49,212 nt of DNA from JADYZU01 sp964540965. GTDB taxonomy: Bacteria; Pseudomonadota; Alphaproteobacteria; Rhodobacterales; Rhodobacteraceae. Of this stretch, positions 38,199 through 48,739 are shown one piece after another. The notes beneath the pieces are model-generated. The model was not told the DNA's origin and did no database searches. It saw only the letters and a list, made by a program, of their open reading frames with translations. Positions within the stretch are counted from its first letter, which is position 1. Each line of letters begins with the position of its first letter. A program made the position numbers and the translations under genes. The stretch is taken from assembly GCA_964540965.1 (NCBI GenBank), contig CAZIOT010000023.1:1-49212 (forward strand), written 5' to 3'.

Positions 38199-39653
38199 TC
38201 AGTCCTTCAGGCTTTCTTCGCGCAATCCGTCGGCCAGCAGGTTGAGGCCGAGGACCAGCGACAGGAGGGCGACGGCGGGGACCAGTGCCGGGAACGGATA
38301 GACCGACAGAAGCTGGCGCCCGGCGTTGATGGTCGAACCCCAGTCGGGGCTGTCGGGGGGCAGGCCAAGGCCGAAGAAGCCAAGGGTGCCGAGCAGGATG
38401 GTGGTATAGCCGATGCGCAGGCAGAAATCGACGATCAGCGGGCCGCGGGCGTTTGGCAGGATCTCCCACAGCATGATATACCACGGGCCCTCGCCGCGGG
38501 TCTGGGCGGCGGCGACATAGTCGCGGGTCTTGATGTCCATGGTCAGGCCGCGGACGATGCGGAACACCGTCGGCGCATTGACGAACACGACCGAGACGAA
38601 GACGATCAGGATCTCGGGCGGCACGTCGAACAGGTCGAGCGGCCAGAAATGCAGCGGCGTGCCCGGCTGGCTGATGAGCGACAGATAGAGCATCAGCCCC
38701 ACCGCCAGCACCGGGGCCAGGATCAGCACCGCCCTTTGCGGCTGGGTGCGCAGGCGCGACCACAAAAGCACGCCCAGAAACAGGATCGGGAACAGGAACA
38801 GCCCCGCCGCCATGTATCCGGGCAGGCCGATTTCGGTGATCTCGGGCGTCACCAGCAGGTAGAACAGCAGGATCACCGGAAAGGCGAGGATCAGGTTGGC
38901 GAGAAAAGACAGGAAGGTGTCGAGCCTGCCGCCGTAGAACCCGGCGGGCAGGCCCAGGGTGATGCCGACCATGAAGGCGAAGAGCGTGGCAAGCGGGGCG
39001 ATCTGCACGACGATCACCGAGCCGTCGATCACCCGGCTGAACACGTCGCGGGCCAGGCTGTCGCCGCCCAGCAGGTAATGCGCACCGGCCGCCATCGCCT
39101 CGGCCCCCGGCACCGGAATGCCCGGCTCCTTGTTGCGCAGCCCGGAAATGGCCTGCAAGGGATCATGCGTCGCGATCAGGTCGAAGACGCCGGCGAACAG
39201 CGCGGTAAAGACCCAGAACATCACCAGGGCAAAGCCGATCATGGCCACGGTCGAATCGAACAGCTTGCCGTAAAGGCCCAGCCGGCGGCGATAGCGCAGC
39301 GACAGCGCGAAGGTGACGATCAGCGCCAGCCACACCGGCCAGAGCTGCCCGGCGATGGCGCCGACGATGCCGGCTGTGCCATAGGGCAGGACCACGCCCA
39401 ACACGATCCACAGGGCCAGCACCCCGGACAATGCCATCCAGGCAAGGCTGTTTGCCGCCTCGGCCAAGGGCAGGGCGCCGCGCGGCCGTTCGATCCGGCC
39501 CGTGGCGCCGGCGCGCAGGACAGGCGCCGGCGCGAACAGCGACACAAGGAAAAGGGAGATGGACGCGACCACCGTCGCCACAACGACGGCAATCGTCAGC
39601 GGGACCATCACATTGCCCGCCGTGCCCGTCCAGGTCAGGGGTTCCATCGCCAT
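38199..39653 (-). CDS. Peptide-type ABC transporter permease, DppC-like, unusually long
   Basis: A 484-residue permease; ordinary DppC proteins are about 300. The core is normal: GGDSLARDVFSRVIDGSVIVVQIAPLATLFAFMVGITLGLPAGFYGG and the EAA-loop region YVAAAQTRGEGPWYIMLWEILPNARGPLIVDFCLRIGYTTILLGTLGFFGLGL. Two additions stand out: about 125 extra residues at the N-terminus with two to three more membrane helices, and an insertion of about 75 residues with two helices (LFLFPILFLGVLLW ... VLAVGLMLYLSL) between core helices. Start ATG 39653 is four bases after the upstream permease stop. Confidence 0.9.
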   Translation of the reverse strand: MAMEPLTWTGTAGNVMVPLTIAVVVATVVASISLFLVSLFAPAPVLRAGATGRIERPRGALPLAEAANSLAWMALSGVLALWIVLGVVLPYGTAGIVGAIAGQLWPVWLALIVTFALSLRYRRRLGLYGKLFDSTVAMIGFALVMFWVFTALFAGVFDLIATHDPLQAISGLRNKEPGIPVPGAEAMAAGAHYLLGGDSLARDVFSRVIDGSVIVVQIAPLATLFAFMVGITLGLPAGFYGGRLDTFLSFLANLILAFPVILLFYLLVTPEITEIGLPGYMAAGLFLFPILFLGVLLWSRLRTQPQRAVLILAPVLAVGLMLYLSLISQPGTPLHFWPLDLFDVPPEILIVFVSVVFVNAPTVFRIVRGLTMDIKTRDYVAAAQTRGEGPWYIMLWEILPNARGPLIVDFCLRIGYTTILLGTLGFFGLGLPPDSPDWGSTINAGRQLLSVYPFPALVPAVALLSLVLGLNLLADGLREESLKD

Positions 39654-39657
39654 GCCC

Positions 39658-40704
39658 TCACTTCAGCCGGATGCGGGGGTTGAGGAAGACATAGCCGATG
39701 TCGGAAATCAGCTGCGTGACCAGCACGACCAGCACCGACACCACCGATACGGCCAGCAAGAGGTCGATGTCGTTGTTGCCCGCCGCCTCGACCAAGAGCC
39801 AGCCGAACCCTTTGTAGCTGAACAGGCTTTCGGTGATGACCACGCCGTTCAGAAGCCAGGGGAACTGCAGCATGATGACCGTGAAGGGCGCGATCAGCGC
39901 GTTCCTCAGCGCGTGCTTCATCACGATCCGCCCGAACGAGGCGCCCTTGAGCCGGGCGGTGCGGATGTATTGCGAGGTCATCACCTCGGCCATGCTCGCA
40001 CGGGTCATCCGGGCGATATAGCCCATGCCGTAAAGTGCGATGGTCAGCACCGGCAGGGTGAAATTGGCGAAGGTCGCATCGTCGACCGCCGAATTGGCGC
40101 TGCCGTTGAACCAGCGCAGGCCGACCGCCGTCGAGGTGAAGACGACGATGAACACCATGCCCGAGACATATTCCGGCGTCGCTGTCGTCAGGATGGAAAA
40201 GCCCGACAGGCCGCGGTCCAGCCGCGACCCCTCGCGCATGCCGGCCATGACCCCGGTGACCAGCGCGCCGGGCACCATGACGATCATCACCCAGGCCATC
40301 AGCTTGGCTGTGGCGGCCAGCGCGCTGCCGACCACCGTCGTCACCTCGTCGCGGCGCACCCGGCTGTAGCCCCAATCGCCCTGCAGCACGCCGCAGAACC
40401 GCGGCGCCTGATCCGGCGCCATGCCTTCCTCGATGCAGCGGCCGCGGGTGACGCCGTCCTCGCCGGTCAGCACCCAGCCCGGCAGAACGCCCAGCCATTG
40501 GCCATAGCGCAGGATGACCGGCGTGTTGTAGCCGTTCTTGTCCAGCCAGCTTGCCACCTCGGCATCGGTGATGCGCGAGCCCGCCTCGTTCTTGGCGATC
40601 TTTTCAAGGTTCGGCGGGATGTTCGTCAGCCAGAACACGATGAAGGTCAGGCACAGGGCCGTGACCAGCATGACGATGACCCGGCGCAGGATGAATCCAA
40701 GCAA
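39658..40704 (-). CDS. Peptide-type ABC transporter permease, DppB-like
   Basis: A 348-residue permease of usual size. LGFILRRVIVMLVTALCLTFIVFWLTNIPP is the standard DppB N-terminal helix, followed by a periplasmic stretch (~45-130) and the core with YGMGYIARMTRASMAEVMTSQYIRTARLKGASFGRIVMKHALRNALIAPF (EAA loop). It pairs with the long DppC-like subunit encoded next. Confidence 0.94.
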   Translation of the reverse strand: MLGFILRRVIVMLVTALCLTFIVFWLTNIPPNLEKIAKNEAGSRITDAEVASWLDKNGYNTPVILRYGQWLGVLPGWVLTGEDGVTRGRCIEEGMAPDQAPRFCGVLQGDWGYSRVRRDEVTTVVGSALAATAKLMAWVMIVMVPGALVTGVMAGMREGSRLDRGLSGFSILTTATPEYVSGMVFIVVFTSTAVGLRWFNGSANSAVDDATFANFTLPVLTIALYGMGYIARMTRASMAEVMTSQYIRTARLKGASFGRIVMKHALRNALIAPFTVIMLQFPWLLNGVVITESLFSYKGFGWLLVEAAGNNDIDLLLAVSVVSVLVVLVTQLISDIGYVFLNPRIRLK

Positions 40705-40742
40705 GGGGTGTGCCTTTGACCGCTTCGGGGAATGCGGAAGGG

Positions 40743-40764
40743 GCGGCGCAGGGGACTGCGCCGC
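40743..40764 (-). other. Hairpin between the binding-protein and permease genes
   Basis: GCGGCGCAG, loop GGGA, CTGCGCCGC form a perfect stem in the 83-base gap. Such structures after a binding-protein gene commonly protect its mRNA and keep it more abundant than the permease message. Confidence 0.5.
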
Positions 40765-40787
40765 GCCCTGGGTTCACCGAAGGCGCG

Positions 40788-42458
40788 TCACGCCGCCTCG
40801 ATCCACCACTTGTAGTGATGGTGTTCAAAGGTCGGATGCTTTTCCGCGCCATGCACGCCGGGGCGGGCGTGGCGGTAGAGCGAGCGCCAGTAGGGCTGGA
40901 TCAGCACGCCTTCGTCGACCATGATCTGTTCGAGCTTGGCCATGAGTTCGCGCCGCGCATCGGCATCGGCCACCGCATTGGCCTGCGCCAGTGCCGCGTC
41001 GAATTCCGCGTTCGAGAAGGCCGCCTCGTTCCAGGCCACGCCGGTCTTGTAGGCGAGGTTCAGGATCTGCACGCCCAGCGGCCGCATGTTCCACTCGGTC
41101 GCCGAGAACGGATAGGTCGTCCAGTCGTTCCAGAAGGTCGAGCCGGGCAGCACCGTCCGCTTCACGTTGAAGCCGGCATCGCGCATCTGCGCGGCGACGG
41201 CATCGCAGGTCGCGGCCTGCCAGGAATCGTCCAGCGACAGCAGCTCGAACTCGGTATCGGCGTGGCCCGAGGCATCGAGCAGCGCCTTGGCCGCGGCCGG
41301 GTCGGCCGGGCGGTTGATGCCGGGGGCATATTCCGGGTGGATCGGGCAGACATGGTGGTTTTCGGCCGCGGTGCCCAGACCGTTGTAGCCCAGTTCCAGC
41401 ACCACGTTGTTGTCGACGGCGGTGGTGATGGCGTTGCGCACGTCCTTGTTGTCATAGGGCGCTGCGGCCTGGTGAAAGCGGACCGCGATGGTCGAGGCGG
41501 TCACCGCCTCGGACTTCACCCAGCCGATCGAATCGTAGATGTCGATGAAATCGCCGGTGGTCTGGTAATTCGCGTCGATCTCGCCCGATTCGGCGGCGGC
41601 AAGGACGGCGGCGGGATCGGTGCCGTAGTCGATGTATTCCACGCCATCCAGGTACGGGCCGCCATAGACCGCGGTGCCCCACCAGGTGTGATCGGCGTTG
41701 CGCACCAGCGTCTGGCGCACGCCCACCTCGTTCACATCGGGCAGGAAGGCGCCGGTGCCGATCGGATTGGCGGCCGGATCCTCGCTGTTGTAGCTGCGGT
41801 GGACCACGGCGGCCGGATAATCGGCCATGTTCACCACCAGCGCGATATCGGGGGCCGAGGCATTGAACTGCACGGTATGGGCGTCGACGGCGACCACCGC
41901 ATCCTCGCGCATCTGGTTGGTGCCGCCTTCGGCGGTGTCGCGCAGCACGTCAAAGCGCGAGGCCATCGAATTGCCCTCGACCGTGCCGTCGCACCAGCGG
42001 CGCATGTTGTGCAGCACGTCTTCCGAGGTGAAATCGTCGCCGTTGTTCCACTTCACGCCCTGGCGCAGGTGCAGCGTCCAGACGGTGGCGTCGTCGTTGG
42101 CCTCCCACGATTCGAGCAGCATGCCGCGCAGCGATCCGTCGCGTTCGTATTCGACCATGTAGTCAAGCCAGCCACGGCAGAAATTGGCGTGTTCGGACCA
42201 GTCCCAGGTGCGGGGATCCTTGGTCGGGCGCAGTTCCATCTGCATTCGCAGGACGCCGCCCGGCACCGGCGTCGCATCCTGCGCCATCGCCGGGGTCGGC
42301 AGGCCGATCAGGCCATAGGCGGCCGCCGCCGACACGCCAAGCGCGGTCGAGCGGGCAAGGAATTCACGGCGGGACAACTGCCCCGCCTGGTGTTCCTTCG
42401 CATACATGACCGCCGCGGGATGGACCCCAGCCGCGCCGGTTTTGTGGTGTTGCGTCAT
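40788..42458 (-). CDS. Peptide-type ABC transporter substrate-binding protein (Tat-exported)
   Basis: A 556-residue family 5 extracellular solute-binding protein. The N-terminus carries a twin-arginine signal (QLSRREFLARSTALGVSAAAAYGLIGLPTPAMA, cleavage near 60). The mature part has LLESWEANDDATVWTLHLRQGVKWNNGDDFTSEDV, IGTGAFLP, and a C-terminal EQIMVDEGVLIQPYWRSLYRHARPGVHG. These proteins bind peptides, nickel, opines or glycosides; the ligand here is not predictable. AGGGAGAAAGAC precedes ATG 42458. An AraC gene lies upstream on the same strand. Confidence 0.93.
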   Translation of the reverse strand: MTQHHKTGAAGVHPAAVMYAKEHQAGQLSRREFLARSTALGVSAAAAYGLIGLPTPAMAQDATPVPGGVLRMQMELRPTKDPRTWDWSEHANFCRGWLDYMVEYERDGSLRGMLLESWEANDDATVWTLHLRQGVKWNNGDDFTSEDVLHNMRRWCDGTVEGNSMASRFDVLRDTAEGGTNQMREDAVVAVDAHTVQFNASAPDIALVVNMADYPAAVVHRSYNSEDPAANPIGTGAFLPDVNEVGVRQTLVRNADHTWWGTAVYGGPYLDGVEYIDYGTDPAAVLAAAESGEIDANYQTTGDFIDIYDSIGWVKSEAVTASTIAVRFHQAAAPYDNKDVRNAITTAVDNNVVLELGYNGLGTAAENHHVCPIHPEYAPGINRPADPAAAKALLDASGHADTEFELLSLDDSWQAATCDAVAAQMRDAGFNVKRTVLPGSTFWNDWTTYPFSATEWNMRPLGVQILNLAYKTGVAWNEAAFSNAEFDAALAQANAVADADARRELMAKLEQIMVDEGVLIQPYWRSLYRHARPGVHGAEKHPTFEHHHYKWWIEAA

Positions 42459-42655
42459 GTCTTTCTCCCTGTGACACAGTTCCTTGCGACCGTCGGTTCC
42501 CTGCGGGACCAGCCAAAACGGGGCCGGAAGCAGCCCTTCGATGGGCTGTCATGACCGCGGTCCTGTGCCGCAGAGGGTCGGGCTTTTTCGCAGATAGTCA
42601 ACCGTCAGTTTCGGCATTCCATCGCCTGAAAGCGACGGCGCGGCCGCATACGTTG

Positions 42656-43468
42656 TCAAGGAAGCGGCTGCGCCCCGCTGCGGCGGAAGGCGGTGGGGGT
42701 CATCCCGGCCCGCGCCTGGAAACTGCGGGAAAAATAAGCCGCCGAGGAAAAGCCCAGGCTGCGGGCGATGTCCTGCACCGGCTCGCGGCTTTCGCGCAGC
42801 AGCACCCGTGCTTCGTAGAGGATGCGGTCGTTCAGCAGCGCCAGCGCCGAGCGGCCGCAGGTGACGCGGCAGGACCGGGTCAGGTGCGTCGGCGTCACGC
42901 CAAGGGCGGCGGCAAAGCCGGCGACCCCGCGGCCCGAACGATAGTCGCGCTCGATCAGGTCGGTATAGGCCGCGACCAGCCGCGCGGCGGCGGTATCGCC
43001 GCGGCTGTCGCCGGCATCGGCCGCGGCCAGGGCGCGCTGGAACAGCACCGCCAGCAGGCCCAGATGATGCAGCGCCGCCCGCCCGTGCCCGGCCTTCTGC
43101 GAGGTGAGTTCGCGCTCAAGCGCGTCGAACAGCGTCGCGATTTCCTTTTGCGCCACCACGTCGCGCAGGCGCAGATGGGTGGGCTCTTCGGGCCATTCGG
43201 TGGCCATGGCGGCGGGAATGGTCAGAAGCTGGCCAAAGACCGACGGGCCGGTTTCAAAGCCATACATCGTCTGTGCCGGGATGAAGACCAGATTGTTCGG
43301 CCCATAGCCCGAGGTCAGCCCGGCAACCGTGATCCGCCCCTGTCCGCGGCTGATATACAGCAGCCTAGGCGAGGAATGGGCGCGCATCGCCTCGGTCCGC
43401 CAGCGGCTTTGCGCCGGGTTCTGGCCGATGGCGATCAGGTGAAGGCGGTTCTTCAGGCTGTCGGACAT
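42656..43468 (-). CDS. AraC-family transcriptional regulator
   Basis: A 270-residue regulator with an N-terminal cupin-like sensing domain (~1-140; RLLYISRGQGRITVAG, NLVFIPAQTMYGFETG) and a C-terminal AraC DNA-binding domain (~165-265; VAGFAAALGVTPTHLTRSCRVTCG, VQDIARSLGFSSAAYFSRSFQARAGMTPTAFRR). It heads the ABC importer operon with 197 bases between, so local control of transport in response to the transported ligand is likely. The start 43468 (MSDSLKNRL) is chosen over upstream in-frame codons because it matches the family N-terminus. Confidence 0.9.
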   Translation of the reverse strand: MSDSLKNRLHLIAIGQNPAQSRWRTEAMRAHSSPRLLYISRGQGRITVAGLTSGYGPNNLVFIPAQTMYGFETGPSVFGQLLTIPAAMATEWPEEPTHLRLRDVVAQKEIATLFDALERELTSQKAGHGRAALHHLGLLAVLFQRALAAADAGDSRGDTAAARLVAAYTDLIERDYRSGRGVAGFAAALGVTPTHLTRSCRVTCGRSALALLNDRILYEARVLLRESREPVQDIARSLGFSSAAYFSRSFQARAGMTPTAFRRSGAQPLP

Positions 43469-43586
43469 GGGCAAACCCCCGGTGGTTCGAATATGGCAAG
43501 CTAGGCGGGGTGCAGAGGCCCGCGCAACCGCGGAATTGTCGCCAAAACGGAATATCTGTGGACGCAATTGTGGATAAGTCATGGCA

Positions 43587-44447
43587 TCACGCCGTGACCG
43601 CGATCCAGTCCGCCATGCGGTTGCGCAGCCAGGTGCGCTGGCGCTTGGCATAGCGGCGGCTGGCAAGGACGGCGCGGTCGCGCGCCTCGGCCAGGCTCAA
43701 CTCGCCGCGCAGGTGCGCGATCAGTTCGGCGGCGCCGATGGCGCGCGACGACAGATGCGCCGGATCCCAGCGCGGCAGCATCACCCGCGCCTCGTCCAGC
43801 GCGCCGGCGTCCAGCATCAGGTCGAAACGCCGGGCGATGCGGGCGTCAAGCCAGCCGGTCTCGGGCCGCAGCACCAGCGCGGTCGCCTGTGACAGGGGCA
43901 GCAGTGGCGGCCCCGTCTCGGCCTGCCAGTCGGCAAGGCCGCGGCCGGTGGCGCGCAGCACCTCCCACGCGCGCTGGACGCGGGCGCGGTTGGCCAGGTC
44001 GATGCCGACGGCGGTGCGCGGATCAAGCGCGGCGACAAGGGCGGGCAGGGGCAGGGCGTCGCCCTCGGCCCGCACCTCGGGCGGGGTTGGCGGTACATCG
44101 GCCAGTCCCTCGGTCAGCGCGCGAAAGTTCAGGCCGGTGCCGCCGACGATCACCGGGCGCGGCCCGGCCAGAAGCGGCGTCACCTCGCGCAGCCAGCGGC
44201 CGGTGGAATAGGGCGCGTCAAAGGGCACATGGCCGTAAAGCGCATGGGGCAGGGCGGCTTCTTCCTCGGCCGTGGGCCGGGCGGTCAGGATGCGCCAGCC
44301 GTCAAAGACCTGCAGCGCATCGGCATTGACGATGACCCCGCCCCCGGTCTCGACGATCCGCGCCGCCAGCGCCGACTTGCCGCTGGCGGTCGGCCCGGCG
44401 ATCAGCACCGGCCGGTCGCGGGGGATTTCCGACAGATCGAACGCCAC
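43587..44447 (-). CDS. miaA: tRNA dimethylallyltransferase
   Basis: A 286-residue MiaA, at the short end for the family. It shows IAGPTASGKSALA (P-loop), VNADALQVFDGWRILTARP, GGTGLNFRAL and the C-terminal IGAAELIAHLRGELSL / RRYAKRQRTWLRNR tRNA-binding end. It adds the isopentenyl group to A37 of tRNAs reading UNN codons. Divergent from pyrH with 73 bases between starts. Confidence 0.95.
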   Translation of the reverse strand: MAFDLSEIPRDRPVLIAGPTASGKSALAARIVETGGGVIVNADALQVFDGWRILTARPTAEEEAALPHALYGHVPFDAPYSTGRWLREVTPLLAGPRPVIVGGTGLNFRALTEGLADVPPTPPEVRAEGDALPLPALVAALDPRTAVGIDLANRARVQRAWEVLRATGRGLADWQAETGPPLLPLSQATALVLRPETGWLDARIARRFDLMLDAGALDEARVMLPRWDPAHLSSRAIGAAELIAHLRGELSLAEARDRAVLASRRYAKRQRTWLRNRMADWIAVTA

Positions 44448-44520
44448 TCAGTTCCCCGCATTGAACCCAACCGCCTTTTCCGACATTTTCCGCGCGGAAC
44501 TCAAGCCTCGGGGAATCGGC

Positions 44521-45246
44521 ATGAACGCGATGGAACGGACCACCTTCAAGCGGGTCATGCTGAAAATCTCGGGCGAGGCGCTGATGGGCGACCGCGGCTA
44601 TGGCCTTGATCCCAAGACGGTGGACCGCATCGCCGCCGAGGTGAAATCGGTGCAGGAGATGGGGGTCGAGATCTGCATGGTGATCGGCGGCGGCAACATC
44701 TTTCGCGGGCTGCAGGGCAGCGCGCAGGGGATGGAGCGGACGACGGCCGACTACATGGGGATGCTGGCGACGGTGATGAACGCGCTCGCCATGCAATCGG
44801 CGCTCGAGGGGATGGGCGTCTTTACCCGGGTGATTTCCGCGATCCCGATGGATCAGGTCTGCGAACCCTACATCCGCCGCCGCGCCGTGCGCCACCTTGA
44901 AAAGGGCCGGGTCTGCATCTTTGCCGCCGGCACCGGCAACCCCTATTTCACCACCGACACCGCGGCGACCCTGCGCGCCAGCGAAATGGGCTGCGAGGCG
45001 GTGTTCAAGGGCACCAAGGTCGATGGCGTCTATAACAAGGATCCGAAAAAGCACGGCGATGCCAAGCGTTATGACCGGGTGTCCTATGACGAGTGTCTGG
45101 AAAAGAACCTTGGCGTGATGGACGCGACCGCCATCGCGCTCGCGCGCGACAACAACCTGCCGATCATCGTCTTTTCGCTAGACGAACCCGGCGGTTTCCG
45201 CGGCATCCTGGCCGGGCAGGGGACCTATACCACCGTCAGCGGCTGA
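44521..45246 (+). CDS. pyrH: UMP kinase
   Basis: A 241-residue amino-acid-kinase-fold enzyme: FKRVMLKISGEALMGDRGYGLD, VIGGGNIFRG, RRRAVRHLEKGRVCIFAAGTGNPYFTTDTAA and GTKVDGVYNKDPKK are hallmark segments of bacterial PyrH. It makes UDP for nucleotide pools. ATG 44521 is used; ATG 44530 (MERTTFKRV) is an alternative. In most relatives frr follows directly, but here three genes intervene. Confidence 0.97.
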   Translation: MNAMERTTFKRVMLKISGEALMGDRGYGLDPKTVDRIAAEVKSVQEMGVEICMVIGGGNIFRGLQGSAQGMERTTADYMGMLATVMNALAMQSALEGMGVFTRVISAIPMDQVCEPYIRRRAVRHLEKGRVCIFAAGTGNPYFTTDTAATLRASEMGCEAVFKGTKVDGVYNKDPKKHGDAKRYDRVSYDECLEKNLGVMDATAIALARDNNLPIIVFSLDEPGGFRGILAGQGTYTTVSG

Positions 45247-45251
45247 TCGGG

Positions 45252-46109
45252 CTAGGCGCGCCGCTTCATCGCCCAGCGCTCGGCCCGCCGTTCCAGCACC
45301 CGCACCGGGGCGCCGGTCACCAGCCGCCCTTCGCCGCGCGGCACTGCGTTCCAGCCGAACAGCGGTCCGGTGACGCGGGGATCGGTCGACAGGCGCTTGT
45401 CGAACAGGCCCTTCAGCGGGTTGCCGCCGATACGCGCGCCGGTCATCTGGTCCTGTGTCGTCATCACGCAGCGCGCGCAGGGCTTCACCAGATCAAGGAC
45501 CACGCCGCCGACCTCGATCGTCTGCCAGAAATCCTCGTCCCAGGGCTCGTCCGTCTCGATCAGCAGGTTGGTGCGGAAGCGGTCCATGCCCACCGCAGGC
45601 TCGCCCGCCTTCGCCATCGACAGGTTGAGATCGGCAAGCGAGGCGGTCGCCGTCACCAGAATCTGGAACCCGTCGGCAAAGCCGACCGGACTGCCGGGCG
45701 GCGCCCAGTCGGCGCTTGCCTCGCGATGGGCGGCGGCATCCATCTGCACGATGCGCAGGGGGCGGCCCAGCCAGTCGGACACGGCATCATTGGCGGCGTC
45801 ATCGGCCAGCGCGGCATCGACGGTCGAATCCCAGACCCGGACCACCAGCCGCCGGCCGGGGTCGAACCGCGCCAAGACGCCGGCATCGCCGCGGCGCAGA
45901 TGCAGGGTGCCGTCGGCATCGGCCTGGGCCTCGATCTGGGCGATGGCTCCCAATTCGCGCTGGGTGATGAACTGGCCGTCCGGATGGGTCAGCATGTAGC
46001 GGCGGTCGCCGTCCAGACCGGCCCGGCCGATCCGCGCTTCGGGCACCGAAAAGCCGCGGGCGCTTTTCAGCGGGTAAAGGCGCAGGTCTGTCAGGATCAT
46101 CCGGGCCAT
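45252..46109 (-). CDS. MOSC-domain protein (YcbX-like)
   Basis: A 285-residue protein with an N-terminal beta-barrel MOSC_N domain (LTDLRLYPLKSARGFSVPEARIGRAGLDGDRRYMLTHPDG) and a C-terminal MOSC domain with GMDRFRTNLLIET and the catalytic-cysteine motif KPCARCVMTTQDQ. Relatives (YcbX, mARC) transfer sulfur or reduce N-hydroxylated compounds using molybdenum cofactor. Start ATG 46109, with ATG 46100 (MILTDLRL) a close alternative. It is convergent with pyrH, only five bases apart. Confidence 0.9.
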   Translation of the reverse strand: MARMILTDLRLYPLKSARGFSVPEARIGRAGLDGDRRYMLTHPDGQFITQRELGAIAQIEAQADADGTLHLRRGDAGVLARFDPGRRLVVRVWDSTVDAALADDAANDAVSDWLGRPLRIVQMDAAAHREASADWAPPGSPVGFADGFQILVTATASLADLNLSMAKAGEPAVGMDRFRTNLLIETDEPWDEDFWQTIEVGGVVLDLVKPCARCVMTTQDQMTGARIGGNPLKGLFDKRLSTDPRVTGPLFGWNAVPRGEGRLVTGAPVRVLERRAERWAMKRRA

Positions 46110-46277
46110 CCATCGGCGGGGAACAGGGCGGCACCCTGTCACGCCCCAAGGCCCGCCACAACCCCGCCCCCCTCGCGGGCGACATGCCGCAGGCGCGCCG
46201 GGCATCCCCCCTTGGCAAGACTGCCGCCGGCTGCTGAAATCGCCGCACCGCGGCCGGCCGGCCGCCAAGGAGCCGTC

Positions 46278-47332
46278 ATGCCCGCCCTTCCCCCCGGTCC
46301 GCTCAGCCTTGTGCCCTTTGTCAGCGTGCAGAACATGCTTGATATCCTGCTGGCGCGCGGGGTCGGGCCGATGCTGTGCGACCTTGCCGCCGCCATCGAG
46401 GCCGATTTCCGCCGCTGGCCCGATTTCGACAAGGCGCCGCGCCTTGCCGCCCATTCGCCCGGCGGGGTGATCGAGCTGATGCCGACCAGCGACGGCGCCA
46501 CCTATGGCTTCAAATATGTCAACGGCCATCCGGCGAACCAGCACCGCGGCCGGCAGACCGTGGCGGCCTTCGGCGTGCTGGCCGATGTCGGGACCGGCTA
46601 TCCGCTGCTCGTGTCCGAGATGACGCTTTTGACCGCGCTGCGCACCGCCGCGACCTCGGCCATGGCGGCGCGGCAACTGGCGCGACCGGACAGCCGGGTG
46701 ATGGCGATGATCGGCGCCGGTGCGCAATGCGAATTCCAGGCGCTGGCCTTTGGTGCCATCTGCGGCATCACGCGGCTGCGCCTTTACGACATCGACCCGG
46801 CTGCGACGGCCAAGGCGGTCGCCAACCTTGCCGGCAGCGGCCTGACGGTCGAGCCCTGCAAGTCCGCGCAAGAGGCGGTGGACGGCGCCGACATCATCAC
46901 CACCTGCACCGCCGACAAGACGCGGGCGACGATCCTGACCGACAACATGGTCGGCGCCGGGGTGCATGTGAACGCCATCGGCGGCGATTGCCCCGGCAAG
47001 ACCGAGGTGCATCCCGACGTGCTGCGCCGCGCCCGCATCTTTGTCGAATACCCCGAACAGACCCGCATCGAGGGCGACATCCAGCAACTGCCGCCCGACC
47101 ATCCGGTCACCGAACTCTGGCAGGTCATCGCCGGCCTTGCCCCCGGCCGGCAGGACGCGCGCGACATCACCCTGTTCGACAGCGTCGGTTTCGCCATCGA
47201 GGATTTTTCCGCCCTGCGCCTGATCCACCGGCTGGTGCAGGGCGGCGCTCCGGCGACGCTGATCGACCTTATCGCCGATCCCGACGACCCGCGCGACCTG
47301 TACGGCATGATCCGCCGGGCGGGCGCGCAGGC

Positions 47333-47336
<4 letters not shown>
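46278..47336 (+). CDS. Ornithine cyclodeaminase-family protein
   Basis: A 352-residue mu-crystallin/OCD-fold protein: KYVNGHPANQHRGRQTVAAFGVLADVGTGYPLLVSEMTLLTALRTAATSAMAA, the Rossmann loop MIGAGAQCEFQALAF, and GGDCPGKTEVHPDVLRRARIFVEYPEQTRIEGDIQQL. It could convert ornithine to proline plus ammonia or act as an NAD(P)-dependent imine reductase on related amino acids. AAGGAG five bases before ATG 46278 sets the start. The stop overlaps the M20 amidohydrolase start (ATGA), so the two act together. Confidence 0.9.
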
Positions 47337-48514
<1,178 letters not shown>

Positions 48515-48635
48515 GGGTCGGCGGTCCGCCCCCCGCATCGGTTCCCGGCCCATTTCCGCGCCCGGACGGGCCGGGCCGCTGCCTTGTGCCGCACCCCGTC
48601 CGGCAACGGTTGCGCAGGTCTTGCACAACTTCCCC

Positions 48636-48665
48636 ATGACATTGTTGCCGTTTGTCGCCTATACA
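48636..48665 (+). promoter_or_regulatory. Possible promoter of frr
   Basis: ATGACA and TATACA are separated by 18 bases, 75 bases before the frr ATG. A dedicated promoter is expected because frr is separated here from pyrH. Assigned by inspection only. Confidence 0.4.
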
Positions 48666-48739
48666 ACCGGGGTAAGCGGGCGTTATAGACCCGTGATCGC
48701 CCGGACCGGGCGAAACGCGATACTGACGGCAGAGACGAC

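Noticed and set aside
40710..42554. Long plus-strand open frame opposite the solute-binding protein
   Set aside because: Antisense shadow with Gly/His/Arg-rich translation; the minus strand has a Tat signal and family 5 binding-protein motifs.
46110..47228. Long minus-strand open frame continuing upstream of the MOSC gene
   Set aside because: It is antisense to the well-supported ornithine cyclodeaminase gene, has low-complexity Gly/Arg/His composition, and MOSC family homology starts only at 46109.
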